NCBI GenBank assembly: GCA_033980235.1
Contig: CM067069.1
Coordinates: 16,105,150 to 16,169,149 of the forward strand
DNA from: Diadema setosum
Lineage: Eukaryota > Echinodermata > Echinoidea > Diadematoida > Diadematidae
Direction: 5' to 3'
Length of the DNA: 64,000 nucleotides
A program made the position numbers and the translations under genes. This document shows positions 1-11,204 of the stretch, one piece after another (position 1 is the first letter of the stretch; each line of letters opens with the position of its first letter). The notes beneath the pieces were generated by a model. It searched no databases. It was not told the origin of the DNA and saw only the letters and a program-made list of their open reading frames with translations.

Positions 1-387
1 ACCCTTTGTTCGGGCTTTTTGAATGATTATCTTCTTTTTGTCTTGTAGATAAAAGAAAACAATCATTGACTGTTTTATTTATGTATAGCGCTATTTCAGT
101 GATTGATGTGAAAGATCTAATTATATATTATCAAGTTTTCTCTAATGCAACTATGCAGCCAATAAAAATTGAGTAAGACAGCGAAAGTGTGTTTCTCGAG
201 TCTTTTCCCTTCTCGACTCTAGGTATGTATTAGCACATCGTATAATATGCGTATGCTGGTGACCATAATCGAATCTGAAGTAAACGCACACTTGTAGACT
301 TTGGAGGAAAAAAAAAACTCAGTATTTCCATTAATGAAATTTGCGTGAAAGTGAGAAATTTCAGGAAAAGATAAAAACAAATAGTGG

Positions 388-640
388 GGGCGCTCTGGCA
401 TTATAGTGGATAAGACTCCCGACTCCCAACTGGAGGACAAGGTGGGCTTACCAACGGCATCCGTCTCGACCAAGGTGCATTTAATTGGTACCTGGCAACT
501 CAAGGATACTGATAATGGCAGGTCCCTCTGGTCAGGGAGGTGACCTCCCTGCTTTGGTTGGTAGCTCCATGGTAGAACAGTGGCCACACTATAAAGAGGC
601 TACCCCGGATAAAGAAGACCGTATTTTCTTATTATTGTTA
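388..640 (+). mobile_element. SINE-like dispersed repeat (tRNA-like head)
   Basis: The stretch contains an A-box-like GTGGATAAGACTCCCGACTC and later a GGGAGGTGACCTCCC palindrome and the tail words CTACCCCGGATAAAG. The layout resembles tRNA-derived SINEs of marine invertebrates. The B box is not recognisable, so this is a decayed or partial copy. ORFs over it are incidental. Confidence 0.35.
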
Positions 641-962
641 TCATTATGCAAAACATTTATCAGGGCCTCCAACTAATGCCTCGAAATAGGCATCACATGA
701 AAATCTTATATCTGTGACGGTGTCTTTGAGATTGAGTAAAGTGAATAACTATAATATTTATATTGTTAAACATTTCGCGAAAACGGTGCACGTTTTTTCA
801 GTTTCGCCTACCAAATTTAGGCGGATGGATGGGAGGCAAGCGAAGTTTCATCATCACCGCTATGTCCACGCAAGAAAAAAAAAATACCATTCTACATCAC
901 CAAACTGACATTCAAACTGTCGTAATTTTGTCAATACTGGACCATTTTGATAACATGATCTG

Positions 963-1319
963 TTAAAGGCATAATTCACCATTTGCAGATGAAAGCATTA
1001 GTGCTTTAAAATAGCTCTAAAATGTGAGTTAGGGATAGAAACAACCACTGTCAAAATTTGAATCCGTATAATCGATGTTAAGTGTTGTTAAATACACGAA
1101 ATGTGAACAATAGTTATAATAAAAATGTTTCCAGACTAAACCGTATACAGTTACGGTTTATTGAGAAAAACCCTGATATTTCCTTATATTTTAGGTTTTA
1201 TTGCAAATATTTCATATGGTAGGATGTTTTATGATACAACAGACCTACGCATATGCATCAAATGTGATATCTTGAACATTTTTGAAATCACTGCTCCCAA
1301 AGGTAAACTGGACCTTTAA
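963..1319. mobile_element. TTAA-flanked MITE, family 2, copy 1
   Basis: The element is bounded by TTAA on both sides, and its ends read AGGCATAATTCACCATTTGC and, inverted, AGGTCCAGTTTACCTTTGGG. The same ends occur in the opposite orientation at 19422-19792. It has no coding capacity. The TTAA boundaries suggest mobilisation by a piggyBac-type transposase; that is inference. Confidence 0.6.
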
Positions 1320-1490
1320 TTTGCTGCTTTGAGTGCTGCAATATTGCGCTCGATACAATTATTCTTGAACCATCATGACCAGTATTATATTGTCCATAAT
1401 TTGGGCTGAACGTTCAGAAAAAAGAACATACACAATGTTTTCACATCTGTATCTATCAACATACATGTGTAATTTATGTCTACATATGAT

Positions 1491-1588
1491 TCACATACAC
1501 ACAAACACACACACACACGCACACACATACACACACACCTCCCACACCCCCTACACTATATACACCATATATATAGATATAGATAGGA

Positions 1589-1641
<53 letters not shown>

Positions 1642-1752
1642 AAACTTTGAGCAAAAAAGAAATGGGTTTCCATCGGGATTATCATTTTCTTTGCTCAAAG
1701 TTTCCCCTTTCTTTGTATGAAATATATATATATATATATACATATATATATT
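1491..1752. repeat. compound microsatellite (AC)n and (AT)n
   Basis: An AC-rich block (1491-1539) is followed by pure AT runs at 1591-1637 and 1721-1752. Between the AT runs lies a small hairpin in which AAACTTTGAGCAAA is answered by TTTGCTCAAAGTTT. The ORFs of repeated Ile-Tyr or Thr-His here are microsatellite artefacts. Confidence 0.9.
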
Positions 1753-2738
1753 TATGTATATATGATGCATAATAGGCTTGGAGCGAGAGAGAGAGAGACA
1801 GATAGGTAAAGGAAATGAACGGTGGGGGATAGGACATTAAGAGAAAGAAACAGAGAATAATATCCTATGAATTATAATAAAGCTATTGATCTTTGTACAT
1901 TCTCTGATAAACATATTTCTTATCTCAATTTGATAAAAAATACTTCAAATAATCAAATAGCATGGTTATCAATTCCATTTTTCTGACAAAAGTACATGTA
2001 TATAGGCCAATATATATATATATTTTTTTCAAAGCATATTCACAAATTAATGATGCCTTCTAAGATGAATTTTTGCGAAGGATACCACATACTGCACAAA
2101 ACCCCAATCGACACATTAGCCTCCGATCAAATTCTCATGTTTGCTTTGTCTATTCTAGCGTTGGGTGAACCTTTACTATCGTTGCACTTGAGACAATAGG
2201 CATGATATTAGGTGAAATCCATAAATCACCGCCGCGCTGTATGCAAAGTATACAATCAACAGCTGCCACGGCGCACATGCATGCTGGTTTATAATAGAAT
2301 ACCACACTGGTTAGGAGCCATATGCACCACCGCTGGGGCAAATACACTGCACGGAGGGATAAACTACGCGATTGAAGAGCTCTCACCATCTGGTCATATA
2401 AACTTGGAAGAGAGAGAGAGAAAAAGAGAGAGAGAGAGAAAGAGAGTGAATTAAAAAGAGGCAAACTGAAGGAAAATCGATTGCACATATCGATTCCAGG
2501 CACATATCTAACAATTCTATAAATATGGCTAGCGATCATAAACTTTCTTTGATCTTAGATCTCGGCAATGTAGATACGCTTTAATACTTAGAATATGATC
2601 AGTACAGAATGAAAAGAGAATTCAAAGGTAGGTTACCAACACTCAAATGTTCACGTAAAGACATCACACGGTACTATTGTTCATGGAGAATAGTTTATAG
2701 TAATAGGAACTATATTAGGCAAGTCGATTAGTCAAAGT
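1753..2738. other. intergenic, no gene seen
   Basis: Short GA-rich tracts lie at about 1780-1799 and 2406-2449. I see no conserved reading frame, RNA gene or element ends in the rest. Confidence 0.6.
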
Positions 2739-2742
2739 TTAA

Positions 2743-3658
2743 AGGATATAAGTTCACCTTCATAATTATATAACATGTGAATTGAGAGCATGCAGCAATG
2801 TTTATAGAACACATCACTGAAAGTTTAGAGGGATGGTACAGTATTGGTGGAGATGAAAATTGGGCTTCAACTTTCTTGCGAGATACCAAGAAAACACCTA
2901 TGAAATAGTACAGAGTATACCATTTTAAGAGGAATTCAAAGTTTATTTGATAAAAATCGGGTTTGGAATAGCTGAAACATCCAAAAACAAAGTAAAACAA
3001 AACGATCGTAATAAAATGTGGGTCCCACACCTTAGTAGGATCGCTCTGTTGTGGATATCTCGGCCATTTCAAAACCAATTTTCATCAAATAAACATTGAA
3101 TCCCTCTTGGAATTACTTGCTCTTTCATATTTCAGAAGATGTTTCTCACTACCTCACCAAAAAAATGATTAAAAAAACCTGAATTCAAGTCTCAACCAAA
3201 ACTATACGATCCCTTTAAGGAAAATTGGACAATCTGTTAAAAAATTATGAATTTTTGAATTTTCAGTTCCGCCATAGCTGGGTGAGAAGTGAGAATATAG
3301 GGAGATTGTAACATACTTTCACATTTCACATGGAAGAGCACTTGACTTGCCTCCTTCAGACATCAGAAGGCAGGGGGAATAATGTTACCCTTAATATATC
3401 AGTGAAAATTCGAAGGAATGTGTACTTAAAAAAAAACAACGAAACTTTGTGAAATTCTCATTTTCCTTACATCGTTCTACGCATGTGGCATCATACACTG
3501 TATAGTCTTCTCATCATGTAGTGACTGTGCAAAAACATAAAAAAAAATCATAAGTTTTGAACGGATTGTCCGATTTTCCTCAAACTTTCAGAGATGTGTT
3601 AAACTAGTATACTGCTGCATCCACTCAATCAACATGTATATGAAGGTGAACTTGTCCT
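2743..3658. mobile_element. outer foldback MITE, interrupted by another MITE
   Basis: The left end (AGGATATAAGTTCACCTTCA after TTAA 2739-2742) is mirrored by the right end before TTAA 3659-3662. The subterminal words ACACATCACTGAAAG and GGAAAATTGGACAATC on the left recur inverted at about 3550-3600, so the element folds along most of its length. A 386-bp MITE (2829-3214) splits the left arm. The uninterrupted right arm shows the pre-insertion sequence. It has no coding capacity. Confidence 0.65.
2829..3214. mobile_element. TTAA-flanked MITE, family 1, copy A (nested)
   Basis: The ends are AGGGATGGTACAGTATTGG and its inverted partner before CCCT|TTAA. Internally, a TTTATTTGAT...AAATCGGG stretch is repeated inverted as CAATTTTCATCAAATAAA, so the whole element is nearly palindromic. 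Related copies lie at 4421-4802, 43248-43631 and 59707-60079. It sits inside the foldback element at 2743-3658. The left target site is mutated (TTAG) and the right one is TTAA. Confidence 0.7.
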
Positions 3659-3662
3659 TTAA

Positions 3663-4416
3663 GGAAGTATCTGTGAACAATTTCAAAATTGCAGCTGTTT
3701 GTTTCGTTCAAGAAAAGTACTAGATACTGTTCATCATATCATCAATTACAATTTTTTTCATCAGAATTTTCATTCATTTCAAAATTCAATTGCAATTAAA
3801 CGTTTGAAGATACTTAATGGCACAAAATCAATGTAATCATGGAAAATATACATCTGTACCTAAAATACAATAAAAGTTGTGACTATTATGAACGCATCCA
3901 AACGCCACACGAGCTGCATGGTCGCTTAAAGTAAAGTTATCATGATCAGTATGAAAAGTTACCGAATAAGTTCTGGTCCACTATCTTATATCCCAACTAA
4001 ACAATAAAACAACAACTCACAAAATACCACTCGACATACTTTTAAATGGAAACTGTTACACCTTAATGGCTAATGTATTTTGTTAAAATCGTGTTTTGAC
4101 GCAGCCACTTGGTTTTTTCCTGTAGTATGCAGATTACTTCTTGTCACTCTCATTGAAACAAGGAAAAGTGAGTATCGAGTTCGAAAGAGAGTAAGAAATA
4201 TATGCCGGGGATCAAAAAGTGCATTCATATCATGATAACCATCGCACAAAGGCTGAAAATGTAAAAATCTTAGTCTGTACTGCACGTATTGATAAATCTC
4301 TGTGGGAGTCGTTTTCGAATGAATATGCAATAAACATCACTGAAGTAGTCAAGAGCGAAACGATATCTCACATTCAGCGATATACAGGTGAATTATTCTC
4401 GATGTTTATACTAATG
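3663..4416. other. intergenic, no gene seen
   Basis: The sequence is AT-rich without a convincing reading frame or repeat boundary. ORFs of 74-86 codons overlap on both strands and match nothing I recognise. Confidence 0.5.
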
Positions 4417-4420
4417 TTAA

Positions 4421-4802
4421 AGGGACTGTACAGTACTGGTTGAGGTGGGGATTCATGCTTTGAACATTCCTAAGTGAGATAATGAGAAACCTCTTATGAA
4501 ATATGAAAGAGCATGTAATTTTAAGAAGGATTCAACGTTTATTTGATGAAAATTGGTTTTCAAATGGCCGAGATATCCAAAAAGTGATAATAATAAAAGA
4601 CTACAGGCCACGCGTTTTATTAGGATCTCTTTGTTTCACCTTGTTTTTGGATATCTCAGCCATTTCAAAACCGATTTTCATCAAATAAACTTTTGATACC
4701 CCTTAGAATTGCATGCTCTGTGACATCTCATAGAGTGGTTTCTGAATTTCTCGCAAAACGTTAAATGCTAAATCCTCACCTCGACCAGAACTGTACACAC
4801 CT
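4421..4802. mobile_element. TTAA-flanked MITE, family 1, copy B
   Basis: The left end is TTAA|AGGGACTGTACAGTAC. The right end is the inverted, more diverged ...AGAACTGTACACACCT. The subterminal foldback words GAGATATCC and CATTTTCATCAAATAAAC seen in the other copies are present. No coding capacity. Confidence 0.65.
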
Positions 4803-6167
4803 CTAAACAATCCCTGCATTGTAAAGATCGTTCCTTCCCTTCCTTCTTGTAGGGACGCGGAAAATTATTTTTTTTTAAAATCCTTTTCGAGTGTATAGGT
4901 CCGTCCTCTTCTGTGTGTACCAGCATAATTTTGTTAATATAAAGACCCACACCCTTATTCAATGACGGGGGGATCGAAGACAACTACTAACGCGTGCCCT
5001 CGCAAATTCAGTGGAGTTAAATGGATACAACTTTTATTCAAACATACACAACTTGCTCAAACGCTTGGGGTTGCGTTCCTGTAAACATTCATTAAATCAT
5101 ACATCATGCCAGCTTAAAGCAGAAATTATAACACGTTCTCAATTTGATTGTGACGTTTATGAAGTACGCTGTACTTTACGTATACATAGCTGCCATTTAG
5201 GCAATTTAAGCACCACCATGTATACTGCGTATTCGAAGCCAATGCAGCTCCGCTTGCTCTACGTTGTCTCTAATTACCCCCTTTATTTCATAGTCTCTAT
5301 AAATCTGAATAAAGAAGGGACTCAAGTGTTTTATTATAATTTCTTCGAATTTTCGTACCGTAGAAATCATACAGCAGGGAAAGACAAAATGAGTAACTAA
5401 TACACGCAGAAATCTTTGGTTGATTTCTGGTTTACAAGCTGAAAATATAAATATTCTCTTCATTTCAAATATGAAAACAGGTAGATTTAAAAGGGAGGGG
5501 AGGGGTCGAGAAACATCATTTATAATACACAACAGGGTAAAAGAAAAAGCAGAATGAACCCATAGCCAACAGGGGTGCGTTATTACGCAAACATTCATTT
5601 TCATAGTCTTATGACTGAAACGAATATTGACATCAGAATACGTGGTCGAAGTTGAAACCCGAATTAATCAATTATCCTTTCTATGCTGTCGAAAATCATC
5701 TCTAATTGACTACAGATATGATGGTGGAAATTGTTGCGATTGTAATAGCAATCTATATTACAATCGAGGCTTTCAAAGAACTCATATCAGTATAAATTTA
5801 TGGACACGACAGTCACTGCATGTGCAATGTGAGAAGAATCGTGGGGAGGCCTCCCAAAAGATATGTCCACTTGCACTTTGAGGAAATACCTTAGCCCTAC
5901 ATGATAGGGGGCTAAAGGTCTCCTCCCGGATGTCAAGAAATGGTTCTCCAAGATAATAACCGACTATGTCTGTCCTCATTATAACAAAACTAATTAGATA
6001 CAGAAAGACGTCCTGTTGATTTACCCACACCACCAAACAGTATTTTGTCTACTGCAGCAAGTTAAATCCCAAACAAATTAAGTGATGAGAACCATAGCAA
6101 TGATTATATTCGTTATCTTCTAACACGCAAGCTATCTATTCTTGCTAATGTTGGATCATTCGAGACT
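4803..6167. other. intergenic, downstream of the GT31-like gene; nothing recognised
   Basis: Overlapping ORFs of 84-132 codons on both strands have no recognisable domain. No canonical minus-strand polyadenylation signal was found close to the stop of the neighbouring gene. The nearest TTTATT (AATAAA on minus) is near 5283. Confidence 0.45.
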
Positions 6168-7964
6168 CTACAGACCCCTGTTCGTACAATGCTTTCCCGA
6201 TTTCCCTACGATGACGTTATATACATGACGATGCTCGGACGCATTGATGCCATAAACAATCATCATATTCATGTAGTGACACACGTTGGACGGTCGCTTC
6301 ATATGCACGAAACGCTCGTCGTTCCTCGGCGCTACGCCGAGACGCGATGCCAGGACGCCAATGTACGAGTCGTCCATAGCGATCGGAGCAACAGTGCCGA
6401 ACAAGGGAACCATGCGGAGCACGACGTCGAAAGAGAGGATGACGGTTGGACCGCGGATCATGTCGGGAAAAACATCGTCTTGAAAATCACCGTAGGGAAC
6501 GTAATGGGGGTCGGTCATGTCCCGGATCGGGAAATCTTGGCGCAACACTTTGCCGGCGTAAACGTTGCTTGTTTTCTTCAGGGTATTCGTTATCCAGTTG
6601 GATAAAATGGGCCCGTTGATGAAGACGTTGGCATTTGTTTTAAGCAAGTACGCTGGATGACAGCTGGGAGATTCCTCGTGCAATTCAGTTATCCACTTCA
6701 TCGCCATCATCAGTTTCCGCGTTTCTTCCGCGTCCATGTCGACGAAGTCGCCTTGCAAGATGTCGGCATACTTGGCGCTCTCTGCAAGTATCGCTTCGTT
6801 CTGAGAGGCATCGGATCCTACGGCAAACACCACCCACCAGTCCATAGAAGGTGCAGGAACGTGAGAAGCATGGAAGTTTCCCGGTGATCCCCACGTCTTC
6901 CGGATTGTGTTCCGAACCACGTGATCCTTGGCGTTGGACAAAACGACTACGAGAATGAACGGCTTGCGGGGACACAGTCTGACGTTTGGATGATGGGTAA
7001 CGGAAACGGGGAACTGTTTTGGTTGAGGATGAGGCTTCGCGATTGCTTGCGCCTGTTGTTGCAGATTTATGTGCTTGTTAGGCTTGAACTTTGGTAGCTT
7101 TGGCTGGTTTTTAGGGTTCTTGTTATGTTCGGCGACGGCTCGATAGTCGGGATCGACTTCAGCCTTTCGGTACTCTTGATATTTGCGGGCCTTTTCGTGT
7201 AACTTTTTCGGCGTTAATTTATCAAACATATCCTGTCCAAATACGATTTTGCCAGGATGGTCACCTGCATGTGACCTTTGCCCCGCCTTTGGAATCTGTT
7301 TTTGCCCCGCCTCAGGTATCTTCAAGTGAGAATTGTCTGCTTTGCCTGCAATTTCTTGTTTGTAATCGTCGTGCTCGCCTTCCTCATCGTCGTCCTCGTC
7401 TTCCACGACTTCGGCGGCAAAGACTGGCTCGTCATCATATCTCTCTTCGTCATTCTCTTGTACAACTGCCTTAAAAACCTGCTCGTTATCCTTGTTATCG
7501 TCCTTGATCACGTGATCGTCGTCAAAGGCGTCGTGCCGGTCTCCAGGCTTGAAATCATCGACGGGCCGGTCGTTTTTCACGTGCGTTTTATCATGACCTT
7601 TTATTCGGTTATGAGATTTATCCTCATAACCATGCTTATCGACAGCTTTTTTGGATTCAGGGTTGGCTTTCTGCATGACGGCGTCCTCCACGACTTGGTC
7701 GCGTTCACTATCAACAACGCCATGACGAAAGCTGACTTCTCCAGCATCGCTGTCACCATTTCTCCAATAGACAAGGTAATACAAACTAAATGTCACTAAG
7801 GCAATCACTAGACAGTACACCAATGAGTTACACCTGAATCCGCGAATTTGTGTCCGGTAGAAGTTTGAGGATTTGAACCCCATTTTGGATTCGTCGGAGA
7901 AGTCGCCGAAATCTTGGCGGACACCCGAGTGACCGCGCATATGCACGGTGGTGGCGCTCACCAT
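6168..7964 (-). CDS. GT31 beta-1,3-galactosyltransferase-like protein with DxD motif replaced (probable pseudoenzyme)
   Basis: This is an intact single-exon frame of 598 codons from the ATG at 7964. Stretches of GT31 family character are visible: a type II membrane anchor at about residues 47-66, a very long charged Asp/Glu/His/Lys stem to about residue 335, then a catalytic-type domain with RNTIRKTWG (W358) and a DDSYIG block (D531-D532) in the place of the usual EDVYVG. GT31 enzymes act in the Golgi and add beta-1,3-linked sugars from UDP donors using a metal-binding DxD. Here that site reads KTNANVF: N444-A445-N446, codons at 6627-6635. The frame upstream opens at non-ATG codons only. ATGs at 7940 and 7883 are alternatives; the one at 7883 has the best context (A at -3, G at +4) and would leave a short cytosolic tail. 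A second GT31 gene lies divergently at 13218. Family call is firm; activity is doubtful. Confidence 0.85.
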   Translation of the reverse strand: MVSATTVHMRGHSGVRQDFGDFSDESKMGFKSSNFYRTQIRGFRCNSLVYCLVIALVTFSLYYLVYWRNGDSDAGEVSFRHGVVDSERDQVVEDAVMQKANPESKKAVDKHGYEDKSHNRIKGHDKTHVKNDRPVDDFKPGDRHDAFDDDHVIKDDNKDNEQVFKAVVQENDEERYDDEPVFAAEVVEDEDDDEEGEHDDYKQEIAGKADNSHLKIPEAGQKQIPKAGQRSHAGDHPGKIVFGQDMFDKLTPKKLHEKARKYQEYRKAEVDPDYRAVAEHNKNPKNQPKLPKFKPNKHINLQQQAQAIAKPHPQPKQFPVSVTHHPNVRLCPRKPFILVVVLSNAKDHVVRNTIRKTWGSPGNFHASHVPAPSMDWWVVFAVGSDASQNEAILAESAKYADILQGDFVDMDAEETRKLMMAMKWITELHEESPSCHPAYLLKTNANVFINGPILSNWITNTLKKTSNVYAGKVLRQDFPIRDMTDPHYVPYGDFQDDVFPDMIRGPTVILSFDVVLRMVPLFGTVAPIAMDDSYIGVLASRLGVAPRNDERFVHMKRPSNVCHYMNMMIVYGINASEHRHVYNVIVGKSGKHCTNRGL

Positions 7965-9477
7965 GTGGAATTTCGTTTCGCACGTAAACTCAATCAAAAA
8001 GAAATGAGTCCAGGTTAAGAACGACTTTGCATGAATTAGGCAGCACAATCAACTCTACTCCCTTCTATTGGCATTTTCCTTGTTTGGCATGATCCGAAAG
8101 AAAGTACACATCTTCGCGACGTCAATCGAGTGTAGAGAACATTATTTGCTAAATCTCCGCTGCGCACTGAACACTACATGTAATCAAGTTCCTTGTGTAC
8201 ATTTCACACATCACGGAAGCGTTTTGCCATGAACCCTGCCGATAGTGAGTTTATGATTACATGTGCAATAACTCTCACTCCAATGTAATTTGCTGAGAGT
8301 TTCGTGTCGTCGTGTGATTTGATATGGAGTGACTCGATATCAGCCACGTGGATTACAACAAAGCAGCATATGTTTTCTTTTCAAACTAGTCTCTCATTCA
8401 GTCTGTTTTATTTTTTTTGAAGCGTTAAAACTGACGACAGTTCAAACCTCCGTAATCCGTTCCCTGTGATGCCTTATCAGTGGAGTAATAACGTAGGGGA
8501 TACCTCTTAACTAATTTCATAGAGACAACCTATCTCATCTTGATGCCCCTAACGGTCCACATCCAGTACCCTTATCATCAATTTAAGTATAAGATAATTC
8601 ATAAGAAGTGATATGAGAGGTAAAATGAGCAGATTTTTGGTCAGCATAACGTTGGATCACTCAGGGAGGCTCTCATGATAAAGAGCGGTACAATGAGTTG
8701 TAGAACAATAATAGTGCTATCATGTTAGTCATCAACTGCTGTCTATGTCCTACAAGCAGTTGCGAAGAAAGACTACCGCCACAGCTCTCCCAATGTGTTT
8801 TTGTCCTGCCATATGATAAATTTCCCATACTGCAGGGAGATCCATCATTGAGATTGTCTAGCTGTTGGGTACCCGACTCGCCTTTCGCGGTATCGGTAAC
8901 CGATCACGGACGTTTGTTCATACTGATTTATATCGATTTCACCAGAATCAACGGATCATTATTGGCCGTGATGGGCAAACTCGGCACAAGCTTTAAATAC
9001 AAGCAGCCTGCATTTTCGTGTGGTAATCAGAGGCTGTGGATCATTGTATGAGTCTAATTATTATGGTAACAACAGCATAGATTATCCTTGTTGATACTGT
9101 CCTTTATTATTCTCAAAAGCCTTTCTCGAAAACTGAACGGAAAGAAGCTCGTGTATGCTCTAGCGTCTATGAGATCCGATGCTAGTTTGTACAAATTGGC
9201 CTATACAAACACATTTTATACATACGTAGTTTTAGAGACATTCACTGTGGTACTACATGTGATCCAAGTCATCTCAAAGATATTGCTTTATCGGGTTTCG
9301 TCCGTATATAGGCTTGAATGCCAAGTAATTAAGAAGGAAATGGATACACCCCACTGATGAGATACGACATAAGTTACTAAAGTAGAGGCGTCGATTCTGG
9401 TGGAAAATAGGGAAGGAGAGTAAACATATTATTTTTGTCCTCCATTATTACCCGGATGTTGATAATATTATTCCATT
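7965..9477. other. upstream region of the GT31-like gene; no gene seen
   Basis: This should hold the promoter and 5' leader of the minus-strand gene, but no TATA box or initiator can be singled out. An ORF of 109 codons at 8722-9051 (plus) lacks recognisable motifs and is probably chance. Confidence 0.4.
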
Positions 9478-9529
9478 TTGATAGAAAATTGTACAGATAT
9501 TTCACCCAAAGTGTGCATCAGATCGTTGA

Positions 9530-9775
9530 ATTTCAATTCTGAAAATGCAAAATCTCTCTCGAGTGGGAAGGGAATTACCCCCTCCCACACCGTCACCCGT
9601 TTGGTACCTTTCCATATATCTAGTACACTTGGGATATCGACAAAATCTAGAAGGTTTCATCAAAAAAAAAAATACATCATACTACTCAGATTTGTCATGT
9701 CAATTAAGAAAATGCAAAAGTTCCTCATGTGGGAGGGATCCCCCTCTAATCAATCCTTTCCTTCTCGGTTTCTCT
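9530..9775 (+). repeat. dispersed GGGAGGG..CCCTCCCAC repeat fragments
   Basis: Two adjacent blocks share the pattern AAAATGCAAAA followed by CTC(G/A)TG and a run rich in GGGAGG and CCCCCTC. A third relative lies at about 11050-11140. These look like decayed copies of one dispersed repeat whose ORFs carry no known domain. Confidence 0.35.
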
Positions 9776-9835
9776 ATTTATTTATTTATTTTTATCTTTT
9801 TTTATTCATTCATTCATTCATCATTCATTCAAACA
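9776..9835 (-). repeat. (TTTA)n(TTCA)n tract, retroelement-tail-like
   Basis: Tandem TTTA units pass into TTCA units, as at 57193-57275. Such graded tetranucleotide tails are typical of the 3' ends of non-LTR retroelements (here on the minus strand). The body that would have carried the tail is not identifiable. Confidence 0.35.
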
Positions 9836-10302
9836 TGATTATTTACTTAGGATTGCTTCATCAGCATGAGGTGTTTTTCATTAAGGTCTTGAGATAAGAC
9901 GAAAAAATACAAACAAAAATTCAATCATTACAATGAATTGTCATCAGTATAAAAATCCAAATCAACTGCAGTAATTGAAATAACAAGTCATATAAATAGT
10001 CAATCATCGACGAAATAAAAATTCATATCTTCAGATTTGTTTTGCAAATCCTTAAGCAAGAAGACCTCGCTGCAGAGTAAGACGAAGAAAAAAAAATCTG
10101 AACCTATAGCATCAGAAAACATGTTGGTATATATGCCGACATACATGTCACACTTTTCAATGGCAGTACAGTAATAACTGTAACTATTTGTATCTAATAT
10201 ACTTTTTGAATTGACGATTTCCCAAATATTCCATTGATACAAAGCTTCCTCCCACTCCACCCTCCCCCTTCCCAAGTCTAGTTCTGGACCCTTTCTCGAA
10301 TC

Positions 10303-10384
10303 TCCCCCCCCCCCCCCCCCCCCTCACTGCCCCTCCAGTTCTCGGGATCACGCCATCACTCGGCTTATCGCGTATAGTCGGCAA

Positions 10385-10419
<35 letters not shown>

Positions 10420-10420
10420 A
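10303..10420. repeat. poly-C tract (10303-10323) and GA microsatellite (10384-10420)
   Basis: A 21-base C run is followed by an (AG)n tract that abuts the left end of the MITE at 10424. Confidence 0.85.
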
Positions 10421-10423
10421 TCT

Positions 10424-10909
10424 ATAAGGCGTTTTCACATCAGCCCAATAAAAATCCAAGCTCGAAATATTTTCCGCGATTGCGAATTAGAGCGCTATTT
10501 CATTTCTTATTCACATCAGCCCGAAGAGGGGTAACCCGAATAGTTACTCGGAAAATTTTAAAATAGCTAAATCGACAGCTGAGTATGTGCAAACAGCACA
10601 ACACAACACAACACAACACAACACAACACAATGTGTGTGCCCTCTCAAAAATTCCTCATGATTTGAGTGCAGTTTGCCTCGGTCGATCGGGTCACACACG
10701 CTAGGCATGATGGGATTCATCGCGCTAATTTCTCGAGTCGTTTTCACATTATCAAATAGCGCGCTACTATCCCGCTATTTCAGAAATTTCCCAAGTTGGA
10801 CTCGAGAAATTTTCTCGATCAGAGCGATACACCTAGCGCGTTAATTTGTGTTCACATTATCAAATAGCGCGCTATTTCGAAACATCGGGCTGATGTGAAA
10901 ACGCCTTAT
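10424..10909 (+). mobile_element. 486-bp TIR element (MITE family 3), copy 1
   Basis: The ends are ATAAGGCGTTTTCACATCAG and its exact inverse. The interior repeats TTCACATTATCAAATAGCGC twice and CACATCAGCCCG near the left end. An inverted second copy lies at 57986-58440. This copy carries an expanded (ACACA)n pentanucleotide at about 10596-10630 that is absent from the other copy. No coding capacity. Confidence 0.8.
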
Positions 10910-11204
10910 GAGTCCAAAACTAGACTACTCCCCCCCCCCCACCCGCTCACGTCCTCTCCATGCATAGTTTTTGTTCACACTTGTAGGATTCACAATTTTT
11001 GAAACACTTCACCAGAAGTGTTCATTCAGAAGTGTGCAATAATCGTTAAATTGCAGTAATAAAAATGCAAAAGCACCCTCGTATTGGTGGAGGATGGAAT
11101 ATCCCCTCCCACGTCATTCCCCCGCTTGGTGAGTCCCTCAATAGATATCCCGACTCCCAGTTAATTATCATTATTATAGGTTTTTCTGGTCAATTTCATT
11201 ATTT

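Noticed and set aside
1375..1770. ORFs rich in Thr-His and Ile-Tyr
   Set aside because: They are translations of AC and AT microsatellites.
7271..7799. Plus-strand ORFs of 67 and 173 codons
   Set aside because: They lie antisense to the charged stem of the GT31-like gene; its Asp/Glu-rich codons read as Val/Leu/Ile on the other strand.
7965..8048. Earlier start for the GT31-like gene
   Set aside because: The frame opens at a TTG there; the first in-frame ATG is at 7964.
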